Positions 48,113-57,844 of a stretch of DNA of 64,000 nt are shown in pieces. The translations under genes and the position numbers were made by a program. The stretch's first letter is position 1. Each line of letters starts with the position of its first letter. Origin of the DNA: Cytospora piceicola (taxonomy: Eukaryota; Ascomycota; Sordariomycetes; Diaporthales; Cytosporaceae). The stretch spans positions 186,001-250,000 of the forward strand of contig JALQBC010000049.1 of assembly GCA_023375675.1 (NCBI GenBank), written 5' to 3'. The notes under the pieces were generated by a model. It was given only the letters and a program-made list of their open reading frames with translations. It was not told the DNA's origin and did not search any database.

Positions 48113-51100
48113 ATGATGGACGACAATAGGTTTCAACCTGGTAGATCCAGTGCCCTTCCACGGCCAACCTCGCGCTTGCCTATGCCAAAGTCCTCTGCCA
48201 TTCCAACCGCCATTCGACCCTCACCATCGAGAGAGAACCTAGCTGGAGGATCTGAGCTCAGGAATCCACGTCTGCGCCCAGCTGCTTCAAGGGAAGGATT
48301 AGCATCAATTGCCGCTTCAGGAATAAGCAACATCACCAATATCCCTCCCCCAAGTACGACAACGAAACAAACGACCTTAGGCTCGACGCATACCCTCCCA
48401 AGACCGCGCCCAATCTCGACTCTCAACAGCCAGCCGAAGCTCCCGAAATCCGCCAACAATGGCTTCTCTCGTATACCTCCGCCCCGAGATCGAATGGCAA
48501 CACTGCCCGAGCACGACTCGCCACGCCAAGCCAACACTTCGAAACTTCCAGGCCCTAGAAGGAGTATATCTTCGCAATGGACATCTGCTTCGCAATCAGC
48601 GTTGGCAAGAGAGAGGAGCACCAGTATCACGAACGTGTCAATTGCCGAGTCGACCGACTCGCTATCCCAAGCCAGCCCCATCGACGAGGACGGAGCTGGT
48701 GATGAAATTATTGGAGCCAAGAGCAGGACGCCGCGTCCATCATTAGCGGAAAGAACGGTGGAAACACTCGCGCGCCTACCCTCCTCCCCGGCTCTCAAAA
48801 GTAGAGCTTCACATTCCAACTTCTTCGAGCTAGAACCGCACAGGTCACCATCGAGACCAGCTAGTCGCACCTCTCGTCCAGGATCAAGTCGCAGATCTGA
48901 AAGCTCGAACCCAAGTTCGTCAAGACTTTCGATTAGTAGGCCCGGCTCCAGCTCTGGGCATGGTCAAGACGTGCCAAGTCCTTTCAAGTCGCAGTTGTCG
49001 CCCATTGGCAGTAGCCCTGTGCGTGGTCGAACACTTGGCAACTTAAGAACTCCTTCAAGCTCGGGAATGCGCGGGAGCTTTCAATCCAAAATCGCATCGC
49101 CTTCAAGCATGCGAGTGCCTCGTTCGAGAACATCAAGTCCAGAGAAGCCAAACGATACCGACGAAACGTTCATTACCGAGTCCAAGACGTTGTCTGCCCG
49201 CCCAATCCAGCCGAGGCCATCTGTGAACGGTCTTTTCAAAAGGCCAGCCGTGCCGGCGACGAAAAAGCCGGCATCGTCGTCTGTAACCTCTAGGAAGCTA
49301 TCAATTGCATCTCAAAGGTCATCAACACCCGTCTCAGTCGAAGATAGCAACCTGTATGCTGCTTCGCCGGCGTCAACAAAACCAACCACTGCCGGAGGAG
49401 ACTCGCCGCCGCATTTTAAAAAGGCCTCGGCATCGCTGCGCGAACAGATCGCCAACGCGAAGGCAGCCAAGCGCGTGGGAGCCCAGCAGGCCCCACCACA
49501 AGACCTGGCAACTCAACATCCTGGACTATCTGTTGGCAATGCACCAGTGATACCCACCGACAATACCTTCGACTTTGGGTTGTCGGATGATCCATTCAAC
49601 TTGGATCGCGATGCGAACTCACTGTCGAAAGTAATAAAATCTCGGGTGTCATCGGGCAGGACCAGCGGCAGGTTGAACATCGCTGCACTAAGTTTGAAGG
49701 AGATCCCATCCGAGGTCCTGAACATGTACAGCTTGGAGTCCATCGGCAAGCATGACGGCAGCTGGGCCGAGAGCGTTGATCTTACGAGGTTCGTAGCTGC
49801 CGACAATGAACTGGAAACGATCGAAGATAGCGTGTTCCCGGATGTGGATCCCGAGGAATTGGCCGAGGATGAAGATACCCAAGGCAGCATCTTTTATGGC
49901 CTGGAAACACTTGACCTTCACGGGAATACACTGATATCGTTGCCTGCGGGACTGAGGCGTCTCACCCTGCTGACGTCCCTCAACCTGGTATGTGTTCACC
50001 AGTCCAAGCACTCGCGGCGGTATGCTAACAGAGACACAGTCTGGCAATCGTCTCGCTACCAACTGCCTCGAGGTAATATCTCAGATTACGTCGTTGAAGG
50101 ACCTAAAGCTTGGTGGTAATTTGCTCTGGGGGACCCTTGATCCGTGCTTTAGTCGTCTCACAAACCTCGAGATCCTCGATTTACACGGTAACAATCTCCA
50201 GAAGCTTCCTCCTGGCTTCGCAGAGCTACATCGTCTTCGTATCTTGAACATCAGCGAGAACAGCTTTGAATCCCTGCCATTCGAGGTGTTGTCGAAGTTG
50301 TCACTGATTGAGCTCAACGCACGCAAAAATAAGCTTACAGGCGTTCTGATCGACGAGGGCGTAGAAGCACTCCCCATCTTGCAGAACCTCGATGTATCAT
50401 CAAACCAGCTGACATCACTTACTCGCCCGCACGGAATTATTGCCATGCCGGCTCTCACCCAAATTTGTCTGTCGATGAATCGCCTTCAGTCGCTACCTGA
50501 CGTCTCATCCTGGTTTGAGTTGATCAACCTGACGGCTGATGAGAACAACATCAATGCATTCCCAGATGGCTTCACAAGCCTAGAGAATCTCAAAACTGCC
50601 GACTTCTCCAGCAACGATATTCGCGTTGTCCCGGCCGAGATCGCACGGATGAACAGATTGAGCATGCTCAGATTGAGTGGTAATCCTCTCCGGGATAGGA
50701 AGTTTGTGTCGGCTCAGATTGAGGATCTGAAGGAAGCCTTGGCGGCTCGACTGAACCCGGACCCTGATGATTACGAGGATATCAATGGTCCGATTGCAGA
50801 AGTCCTGACGAGCAATGAAGCCAATCCTTTGGGCAGTCCTTTCAATGGTTCGCGCGCCGCGACTCCACATATGGTACAAGCCGGCGAGCACCGGGATGGA
50901 GGGAATAGGACTGATACAGATGAATTTGTGACACCAGCAACATCGGCCAAAGCATCACCGATGAGAACACGCTCATCCAGCTCCGCTCTAGTATGGCCGG
51001 TAGAGTCAGGTGGGGTGCTTGACAGATCCAACACCGAGTCCTCATCCCTTCATCCAGTGGTCTGCTCGAAGGTCGCCAATACACACACGATCCGCGAGGT

Positions 51101-51734
51101 CCAGCTGCATCACAACCTCTTTGCAGCCCTTCCGGAATCGCTCAGCTTCTTCGCCGACTCACTAACTAGCCTCTCACTCGCGCACAACCAACTCGTCGGC
51201 GAAACCTACCTCGGCGGAGGCGAGGACCTTGACCTGCCCTCTTTGAAGGAACTCAATCTATCATCAAACCACATTACGGGCCTTACGGCGCTCGTGAACT
51301 ACCTCCACGCACCTAACCTCGAAAAGCTCGACGTCAGCACCAACCGCCTTGCATCCCTGCCCTCCAGCAGCGACAAGGAAAAGGGTGGCAGACTCCTCCG
51401 CGACGCCTTCCCAAAACTGACGGTACTGCGCTTTGCGAACAACCACCTAGCCGAACTAGACCCAGAGAGTATTCGTGGTTTGAAGATTGTGGATGCTACA
51501 AATAACGATATCGCCCACCTAAACCCACGGATTGGACTTCTGGGTGGGGTTGGAGGGCTGGAGAGGCTGGAGGTGACGGGGAACCGGTTCCGGGTCCCCA
51601 GGTGGAACGTGCTCGAGAGAGGGACGGACGCGACGCTCAGGTGGCTGCGGGGACGGGTCCCTGTTGCTGATATGGCCGCTTGGAGGGTCGAGAAGGGGCT
51701 GGCTGATGACGAGGAGGTCAGTGATATGGACTAA
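48113..51734 (+). CDS. Large leucine-rich-repeat protein with disordered Ser/Pro N-terminus
   Basis: Join(48113..49987, 50040..51734), 1189 residues; the 52-bp phase-0 intron joins SLNL to SGNRLATN, in the middle of one repeat. Residues 1 to about 540 are disordered, rich in Ser/Pro/Arg (many SRP, RPGSS segments). Leucine-rich repeats of the LxxLxLxxNxLxxLP type start near 590 and continue to about 860. A Ser-rich spacer follows, then a second LRR block up to about 1150. The protein ends with the segment RFRVPRWNVLERGTDATLRWLRGRVP. There is no membrane segment or signal. LRR arrays of this type mediate protein binding; in fungi related proteins are linked to signalling or septation scaffolds, but no specific role can be read here. 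Confidence 0.85.
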
Positions 51735-52646
51735 GGCCTCATGGTATTCTACAGATGAAATTTGTGGCCGGGATTGCTGGTGTTAAGGGAGTAGGTGGAC
51801 AAATGTCGTGCAACAAGCGAGCGCATTTCTAGAGGTGGAATTCTTGGGCCCTGATATCCTTATTTGCTTCAATGTTTTGGCCTTGCAGAGGCAGAGCTGT
51901 TGCAGAACTAAATCACACTGCAGCTTGTTCCCCTCCTAGCTCTCTGAGCAAGAAAACGGTGCGCTTTTCCAAATGGGAATATGATAGATGTTTATGAAGC
52001 AACAGAACGGGGACGGGCCGAGGCCAAGACGGAATACCGACTGGTACGACTTTGTAATAATTACCAGGTTGACTCTTGTTCAAAATTACGGTCCATGTGT
52101 ATACTTATTATAGACGAGATGAAACTCGCTCAATCAATAGAGACTCAGTAGCCATAGCCGGCAGAAGCAACTGACCTGGACTGGCACCACAGAGACAGAG
52201 GCCACTTGGGCCCGCTGTCGTGTGAAGTCGGGCACGGTTCGGACCCGAAAAGAAGTGAGATCCGACTGCTGAGCAACAAGGGAATATCGTGTTTTGCTTC
52301 TGTTTTGAAACGTTGAAACTGAGTAGTGTCTTTCGTCGGAGAAATCGCCCTGTGGCTTGTGGCTTTGTCGGCATGTCCTCTAGACAATGGCGATCTCTCA
52401 TCTCACGCCAGTAGTTGGTTCTATGCCGCGCAACATCCCCAATTACTGTCCGATGGGCTGACCAGCAATGATGACGGGCTCGGACGGGGCTGGCTCACAC
52501 AGGCTGAAGACGCGCAATATGAACTTTGTTTTTATTCTCCTCGCTTGCGCTCTCACGAGTTGACGGGTGCAACCTCTATAAATGCGTTCGTTCATCCTGA
52601 CAGGCGTGGAGAGAGTAGCAAGGTCCACCTCCCAACGTCACTCATC
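51735..52646. other. Intergenic region
   Basis: 3' region of the LRR gene and promoter of the b561 gene. A short rRNA-like word near 51830 is considered fortuitous. No gene seen. Confidence 0.5.
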
Positions 52647-53741
52647 ATGGATGGGATCACAAGAACGCCCATAGGGCTGCTGGCATGCTTAGGTGAGATA
52701 CCCACCACGTTCCCCTAGAAGAACCCGGGCAAATTTCACCCGTAACGAGCAAATCGTCCGCCGTCTCCTGACGCCCCCTCAGCCACCCTCCTCACCACCC
52801 CGACCCGCGCACAATACGGCGGACCTGCAGGTTTAGGCGGGGGCTATGGCGGAGGGAACGATAACCCCTACTCTCCCGACGCTGGTGCCGACGGCGACGG
52901 CGACAGTGCTGGTGATGAGGGGCTGGGCTCTGGCTACGACAGCGCCGTGCGCGCGCGCGCCGCCCACGGCATCCTCGCGTGTCTCGCCTTCGTGATCCTC
53001 TTTCCGCTCGGGGCAATTCTCTTGCGTGTGATGCCGGGGCGGTGGTCTTTCCACGCACACTGGGTGGTGCAGACGCTGGCCTGGGTGTTATCCATCGCTG
53101 CCTTTGCGTTGGGTGTGGAATTAGTTAGGGGCTTGGGGTTTCCGGGTGGGATTGAGGGCTTTGTGAGTGTCTCATCCCCATTATAGGTTCTATGCCCCTG
53201 TTTTATAGGCGGCGAGGAGAGAGAATTGGATGAAAGGAAGGAGGAGTATGACAAGAGCAAAGCGCGACGGCTGACAAAAGGGTAGATGTCGAATCCCTTT
53301 ACGAAACACCACCCCATTATTGGCATCGTAGTATTCATTCTCCTCCTTATCCAGCCCTTATTGGGTATCATGCACCATCGAAACTTCAAAGCCCTCAATC
53401 GGCGTACCTTATCCTCCTACCTGCACATCTGGGACGGCCGGGTGGCTGTCATGCTTGGCATCATCAACGGCGGTCTTGGGTTGCAGCTTGCTGGCGCCGG
53501 GGAAACTCTGAAGTTGGCGTATACGATCAACGCGGCCATTTTTGGGGGTACGTGGATCGTGCTGGCCGTGCTGACTGGGTGTAGGAGGGAAAGGGAGAGT
53601 GATGTGCTTGGCAGAAGGACAAGGGAGAACAGAGCTAGGGGTGTCAGGATGGAGAGAAGACAGAAGGCTGGTAGGAGGCCAGCAAGCGGTGATGGGGATC
53701 CGTGGGGGCGGGGACATGAAGGCGATGTGAGATATCGTTAA
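52647..53741 (+). CDS. Secretory-pathway cytochrome b561 domain protein
   Basis: Join(52647..52692, 52783..53162, 53286..53741), 293 residues. The short first exon supplies a signal peptide (MDGITRTPIGLLACLATLLT). The 90-bp and 123-bp introns preserve frame; the second uses TAG directly before ATGTCG with a CTGAC branch. After a Gly/Asp-rich lumenal stretch the b561 core follows, with His in ARAAHGILA, WSFHAHWVVQ, FTKHHPIIGI and SSYLHIWDGR, the four helices and spacing that hold two hemes. Basic Arg-rich cytosolic C-tail. Such proteins move electrons across membranes, often coupled to a DOMON domain; no DOMON is present here. Partner unknown. Confidence 0.88.
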
Positions 53742-54100
53742 TGGACTAGGAAAGAAGGCTTTGTTTGGTGTTGATGCAGGGGTTGTGATGTGAAGGCATC
53801 AGTTTAGAACTGTTTTGCGAAGAATAGGGTAGGACAAAGGACAGGGCGCATAACGTTGTGTTTTTCAATGGAAGCACGGATGTCAGTTTCAGATCAGGCC
53901 TCAGTGGTCTCCTCGAAATTGAGAAGTCGAAGATGAATTCAGGCGGAAACGGTGATGGCGATCTGAGAATATAAGTACCCGTGTAGTCTCTGCATTTTGT
54001 GCTTTTGGAATACCATCACATCTTCCGAACAGCCACTTAACTTACACATAAGCGAAAACCGAACGGCAGAAGGAAACACTCAAGAAGACGAAAAAAAGTG
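53742..54100. other. Intergenic region
   Basis: About 360 bp holding the presumed promoter and leader of the next gene; A-rich just before its ATG. Nothing else seen. Confidence 0.5.
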
Positions 54101-55588
54101 ATGGGTCGGTCTCCTATCGATTGCGGGAAGTCACTACCCTTCCCAAAGATGAAGGCATCCAAGCCCCGAGAGCCTTGTTCTCCGCCGATGATGACGGCAC
54201 ATGACGGCCTTCCACGGCATACAACACCAGAAGACCTCCGTGTAGCTCAGGGCGAAAAGGGGTCTGATGCGAAGGGCATTGGTGGCCACTGCTCACTTCA
54301 AGCCACGCAACATTCGGTGGCTCCTGCGCTTCGTTCGCCTGTCGATAGCCTTGCTACGAGGCCTTCCGACAGCTCATCTAAGGCGACATCCCACGGCGAC
54401 GTTGCTGCCCTGCTGGACGATCCCGAACATGGAACTGGACCCTCATATGGCAACTCGACTCAGCCATGGAAAAGGGGACCTCTGGCTCAAGGAAAGCTAC
54501 CACAGCTCCCCGACGACCCAAGGCGGCCCGAACAAGCAAGATCCGGCCAGGACGAAGTCGCTGGCATTCCCGTGTGGCAACTTTCGACTAGAGGCGTGTA
54601 CGAACTCCCAGCAGCTCTCCCCGAGCCAAGCCCAGCCAAGGATGCTGAACCGGCTCCTCAGCCTGCGCCTCATCATCCAGAGAGTCCAGGCAATGGCAGC
54701 AGCGTCATGGGAGAAGGCGACGCAGACAATAGCGGCCTCTTCCTCGGATCAGGATCGTCCTTCCGCATGAGAGGAACCACCATCGACACCACAGCCAACA
54801 CGACACCTGCAAGTCCGACTCTCGCTCTTCGGCGCAATGACAGCTTGCCCGCCCGCACATCTGGGCTACTCGACCTCCATGACGCTAGGAGCGAAGTCCT
54901 TCTCCTCCTCGATAGGCTTGTGGTCACACAGAATACTCTGAGGGTGAACGAAAAGGAGTCCATGTACCAGAGCGGCCGAGTTTGCGCGCTGGGGGATGTG
55001 CAAGAGGCGCTGCTGCGACGGTCTGAACTCTCACATGTCGGAACCGCCGAGGGACGTATTCTGCGTCGTGAGGCGACAAACCTCGACGGGATGAGGAACA
55101 AAGCGCAGAAAGAGGGACCGAAGGCTCTGGAGATGAGCAAAGGGTTAGATAGCCCCACTCTGATCACCCAGAAGCTGCACGAAGCCATTGTTAGGCTCTT
55201 TGACGAGGGGCATGCCGCATCGCAGACCGTGGGGACGATGACGGGCGAAGCGGCATCCAGCCGTACTGCTTCTGGCACTACAGCTGAGTCTGGGACCCGG
55301 ACTGTGCAGTACCCTGTGTGGAAAGATCATCATCTGGTGAGCCTGACGATGGAGCGCCGGGTGTTGGAGAGCCAGATCGAACGGTTCGAGAAGGAGAATG
55401 AGCAGCAGCGTAGGGACATATCGAGGCTGCAAAACTCGTTGGACAAACTCCGGGCACGTCGACCTGCTCTGATCATCTCCGGGCGAAACGTGCCGCATAG
55501 CCTCGTGCCTGGTCCTCCTGTCCCGCTTCTGAGTCTGCAGCCGGTTCAAAAGGAACTACCCGGCGCAGAACGCGCATCTGCGCCCTGA
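54101..55588 (+). CDS. Coiled-coil hypothetical protein, 495 aa
   Basis: Single exon. The first ATG is at 54101 (MGRSPIDCGKSLPF); the frame is open slightly upstream but without ATG. Residues 1-250 are disordered and rich in Pro/Ser/Gly. Residues about 260-340 form a helical region (LDLHDARSEVLLLLDRL, EALLRRSELSHVG, GRILRREATNLDG). Near 425-465 is a heptad-type coiled coil (MERRVLESQIERFEKENE, RRDISRLQNSLDKLR). No membrane segment, signal peptide or recognised domain. Likely a fungal-specific scaffold-like protein. Confidence 0.65.
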   Translation: MGRSPIDCGKSLPFPKMKASKPREPCSPPMMTAHDGLPRHTTPEDLRVAQGEKGSDAKGIGGHCSLQATQHSVAPALRSPVDSLATRPSDSSSKATSHGDVAALLDDPEHGTGPSYGNSTQPWKRGPLAQGKLPQLPDDPRRPEQARSGQDEVAGIPVWQLSTRGVYELPAALPEPSPAKDAEPAPQPAPHHPESPGNGSSVMGEGDADNSGLFLGSGSSFRMRGTTIDTTANTTPASPTLALRRNDSLPARTSGLLDLHDARSEVLLLLDRLVVTQNTLRVNEKESMYQSGRVCALGDVQEALLRRSELSHVGTAEGRILRREATNLDGMRNKAQKEGPKALEMSKGLDSPTLITQKLHEAIVRLFDEGHAASQTVGTMTGEAASSRTASGTTAESGTRTVQYPVWKDHHLVSLTMERRVLESQIERFEKENEQQRRDISRLQNSLDKLRARRPALIISGRNVPHSLVPGPPVPLLSLQPVQKELPGAERASAP

Positions 55589-55835
55589 AGTTTCACCTAC
55601 AGCAATGGGCAGGACTGTTGATGGTGACGGAAGGCCTTGCTGTTATCAGCATGCTGGGGACGTGGTGCAGGATCCATTTATTTGTTAGCAGGTAGACGTT
55701 TAGAACTCAAACCTAGAAGGCAAACTACCAAGTAGATGCGCGCAGCTAAGTCGTGTGAGTTCTCATTTGTGATGACTGAATGCCAGAGTGACTGTCCATC
55801 CACTATCGACTTACAGTACCTACCTAGGTAGGTAG
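55589..55835. other. Flank of the foldback element
   Basis: 3' region of the coiled-coil gene; ends in a TACCTAGGTAGGTAGG tract that abuts the inverted-repeat element. Confidence 0.5.
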
Positions 55836-56622
55836 GTACCTACCTACCATACCGCGCAGCTGGCTATTTTGAAAACGCTCGGAGGCACCGTAACCTGACT
55901 AGAAACTGTGGCTGATTGAACTTGAAACGGAAAGACAATTTTGAAATCCGTAGGACCGTTTTAAAATCCGTAGGGCCGTTTCTAAGTCCGAATATATCTT
56001 AGGTCATCAAAACCATTTCAAGATCCAAACTGTTTCTAAGTACCTCGATTATTTCGTACCTAGATCGTCTCGTACTCAGATCGTTTCGTTATATATATCG
56101 TTTTCAGGTACCTAAATGTAGAGATCTCGGCTAAGGATAAAGTTTCACCGTTCGAGAGTAACTTACTTAGTCTACCTACGTAGCTACTTTAAGGTCTGAA
56201 GGTCTTAATAGTCTGTCTTGATAGTCTGTCTTGATGATCTGTCTTAATAGTCTTGATGGTTTTGATCTTAATGGTCTTGATGGTCTTAATGATCTTGGAG
56301 GGAAGGTCTTGAAGGGAAGGTCTTAAGGTTATTGCCTTGAGATCTTAAAGGGAAGGCATCGTCTGGTGGGAAGGCACCTGGTGGGAAGGCACCTGGTAGG
56401 AGGTAACTACCTTAGGTAGGTACCTAGGTACTTAAGAATCTAGAGACCATTTTAGAGCAAAGGGACCATTTCAAAGTAAAGGACCATTTCAGAGCAAAGT
56501 AACCATTTCAGCATAGTGAATAATACCTGACTGAACTTGGGGCCAAAACCGTTTTAAAGCACGTAAACGGTACCTTTAAGCGTTTTCAAAATAACCAGTT
56601 GCGCGGTATGGTAGGTAGGTAC
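55836..56622. mobile_element. MITE-like foldback element with 56-bp terminal inverted repeats
   Basis: The left end (GTACCTACCTACCATACCGC... from 55836) matches the reverse complement of the right end (from 56622) over 56 bp with six differences, all transitions. Inside each end are short tandem motifs: AAATCCGTAGGRCCGTTT units on the left, and GACCATTTYARAGYAAAG units at 56448-56515 on the right. The centre has a degenerate GTCTTGATGRTCT repeat. There is no open frame, so it is non-autonomous. Target duplication cannot be defined because the flanks are themselves TACC/GGTA-rich. Confidence 0.8.
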
Positions 56623-56672
56623 TGTTGTAGGTACAAAGGTACATCGTCAAGTTTATTACCTAAGCGCTGTCT

Positions 56673-56725
56673 CAGGGGTCGCCTGGGCCCCTGGTGGCCC
56701 CTGCTAGCCCCTGCTAGCCCCTGGC
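56673..56725. promoter_or_regulatory. Cluster of CCCCT/AGGGG motifs upstream of DPM3
   Basis: Five CCCCT/AGGGG words in about 55 bp, including a 10-bp CCCCTGCTAG tandem unit, about 235-285 bp before the DPM3 ATG. In yeast this word is the stress-response element bound by Msn2/4 zinc fingers; function here is inferred. Confidence 0.4.
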
Positions 56726-56957
56726 AGCTGTCAATTCGCCTGCAAGCACAAGCAGCTGATGATTGATGGTGTCCTCAACCCCAGCAGTACCAGTTGTCGT
56801 CGACATCCACGGCAGTCATCAGCAGTCTCCGTTCTTCACGTCGCTCCTTTTACCGGCCCATTCCCTTTTCAGAGCCACAGTTTGATACCACGACCCCTCT
56901 TCAACGGGCCATACTTTTCAAAAACAACAATTACCAAAAACAAAACAAACAGACACA

Positions 56958-57336
56958 ATGACGCGCGCCCAGCAGACCATCTCCATCGCGCTCCTCGTGA
57001 GCTCGGTGCGTTAAGCATCCATCCTCTCCATACCTGCCAACTCTGCCATGAACTGATACAGGTATCAATGCCGACCAGCCTCTACTAACACTCAATCATG
57101 CTTAGGTCTACCTCGCCCTCTACCTCCGACTGATCCCCCTCCCCGCCATCGTCCAGACCGAAATCGTCCCCATCCTGCCTATGTGGGCTCTGGTCTCCTT
57201 CGGCGCATACCTCCTCGTCCGGCTGGGCTGGGGCGTCCTGACGTTCAACGACGTCCCCGAGGCGCACAAGGAGATCATGGGGGAGATCGAGCTGGCCAAG
57301 ACCGAGCTGCGGAAGCTGGGCGTTACGGTCGACTAA
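56958..57336 (+). CDS. DPM3: Dolichol-phosphate mannosyltransferase subunit 3
   Basis: Join(56958..57005, 57106..57336), 92 residues, the usual size. The 100-bp intron in phase 0 splits the first membrane helix (SIALLVSS-VYLALYLRL). A second helix follows (PMWALVSFGAYLLVRLGWGV), then the conserved cytosolic tail FNDVPEAHKEIMGEIELAKTE with LRKLGV near the end. DPM3 is the ER membrane subunit that tethers the DPM1 catalytic subunit, giving Dol-P-Man for N-glycans, O-mannosylation and GPI anchors. It lies 335 bp downstream of the foldback element, which could affect its promoter. Confidence 0.95.
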
Positions 57337-57844
57337 GTCAAGGATGATTAGGAGGCGAGAGGCAAGCTAGGGGAGGAGATACAGAGGGGACAACGAGCAC
57401 GGCCTGGGTGTTGCGCGGCTGGTAGACGGCCGCCCGTATGTCGGCCTGTAGCTATCGGACAGAATCAAAAGGAGCTATGAAGAATGATGAGTTCTGGAGA
57501 TTTTGGCTCGTTGGGCCTGGAATATTGGAATGCTTTTCTAGCCTGCATGGCGACGGACATCCGTGGGATGGCGAAAGGGCGAATTTAGCTTTGGGCCACA
57601 CGCCACGAGCAGCAACAAATAATACATTTATCGACAACACAGTGGAGGATCGACTTTGGAACTAGTACTGCCTCGTCTCGCCCTGCCCTTGCTTCTCTTG
57701 CCAGTATTGAGCGGACATATTTATCTTCACTGTACAAAGTCTATAAGCACAATCCTGCAGCAAACCCCGGTGACTCGTGTAAAAATATCATGCACAGGAG
57801 TCGCACACCTGCCCCGTGCGTCCACACTTGAAGACAGTACCGTA
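57337..57844. other. Convergent 3' intergenic region
   Basis: About 500 bp between the DPM3 stop and the stop of the minus-strand nuclear-type gene. No gene seen. Confidence 0.6.

Noticed and set aside
51829..51850. AGAGGTGGAATTCTTGG word resembling a conserved 18S rRNA stretch
   Set aside because: Similarity stops after about 17 bases with a mismatch; the flanks do not match rRNA.
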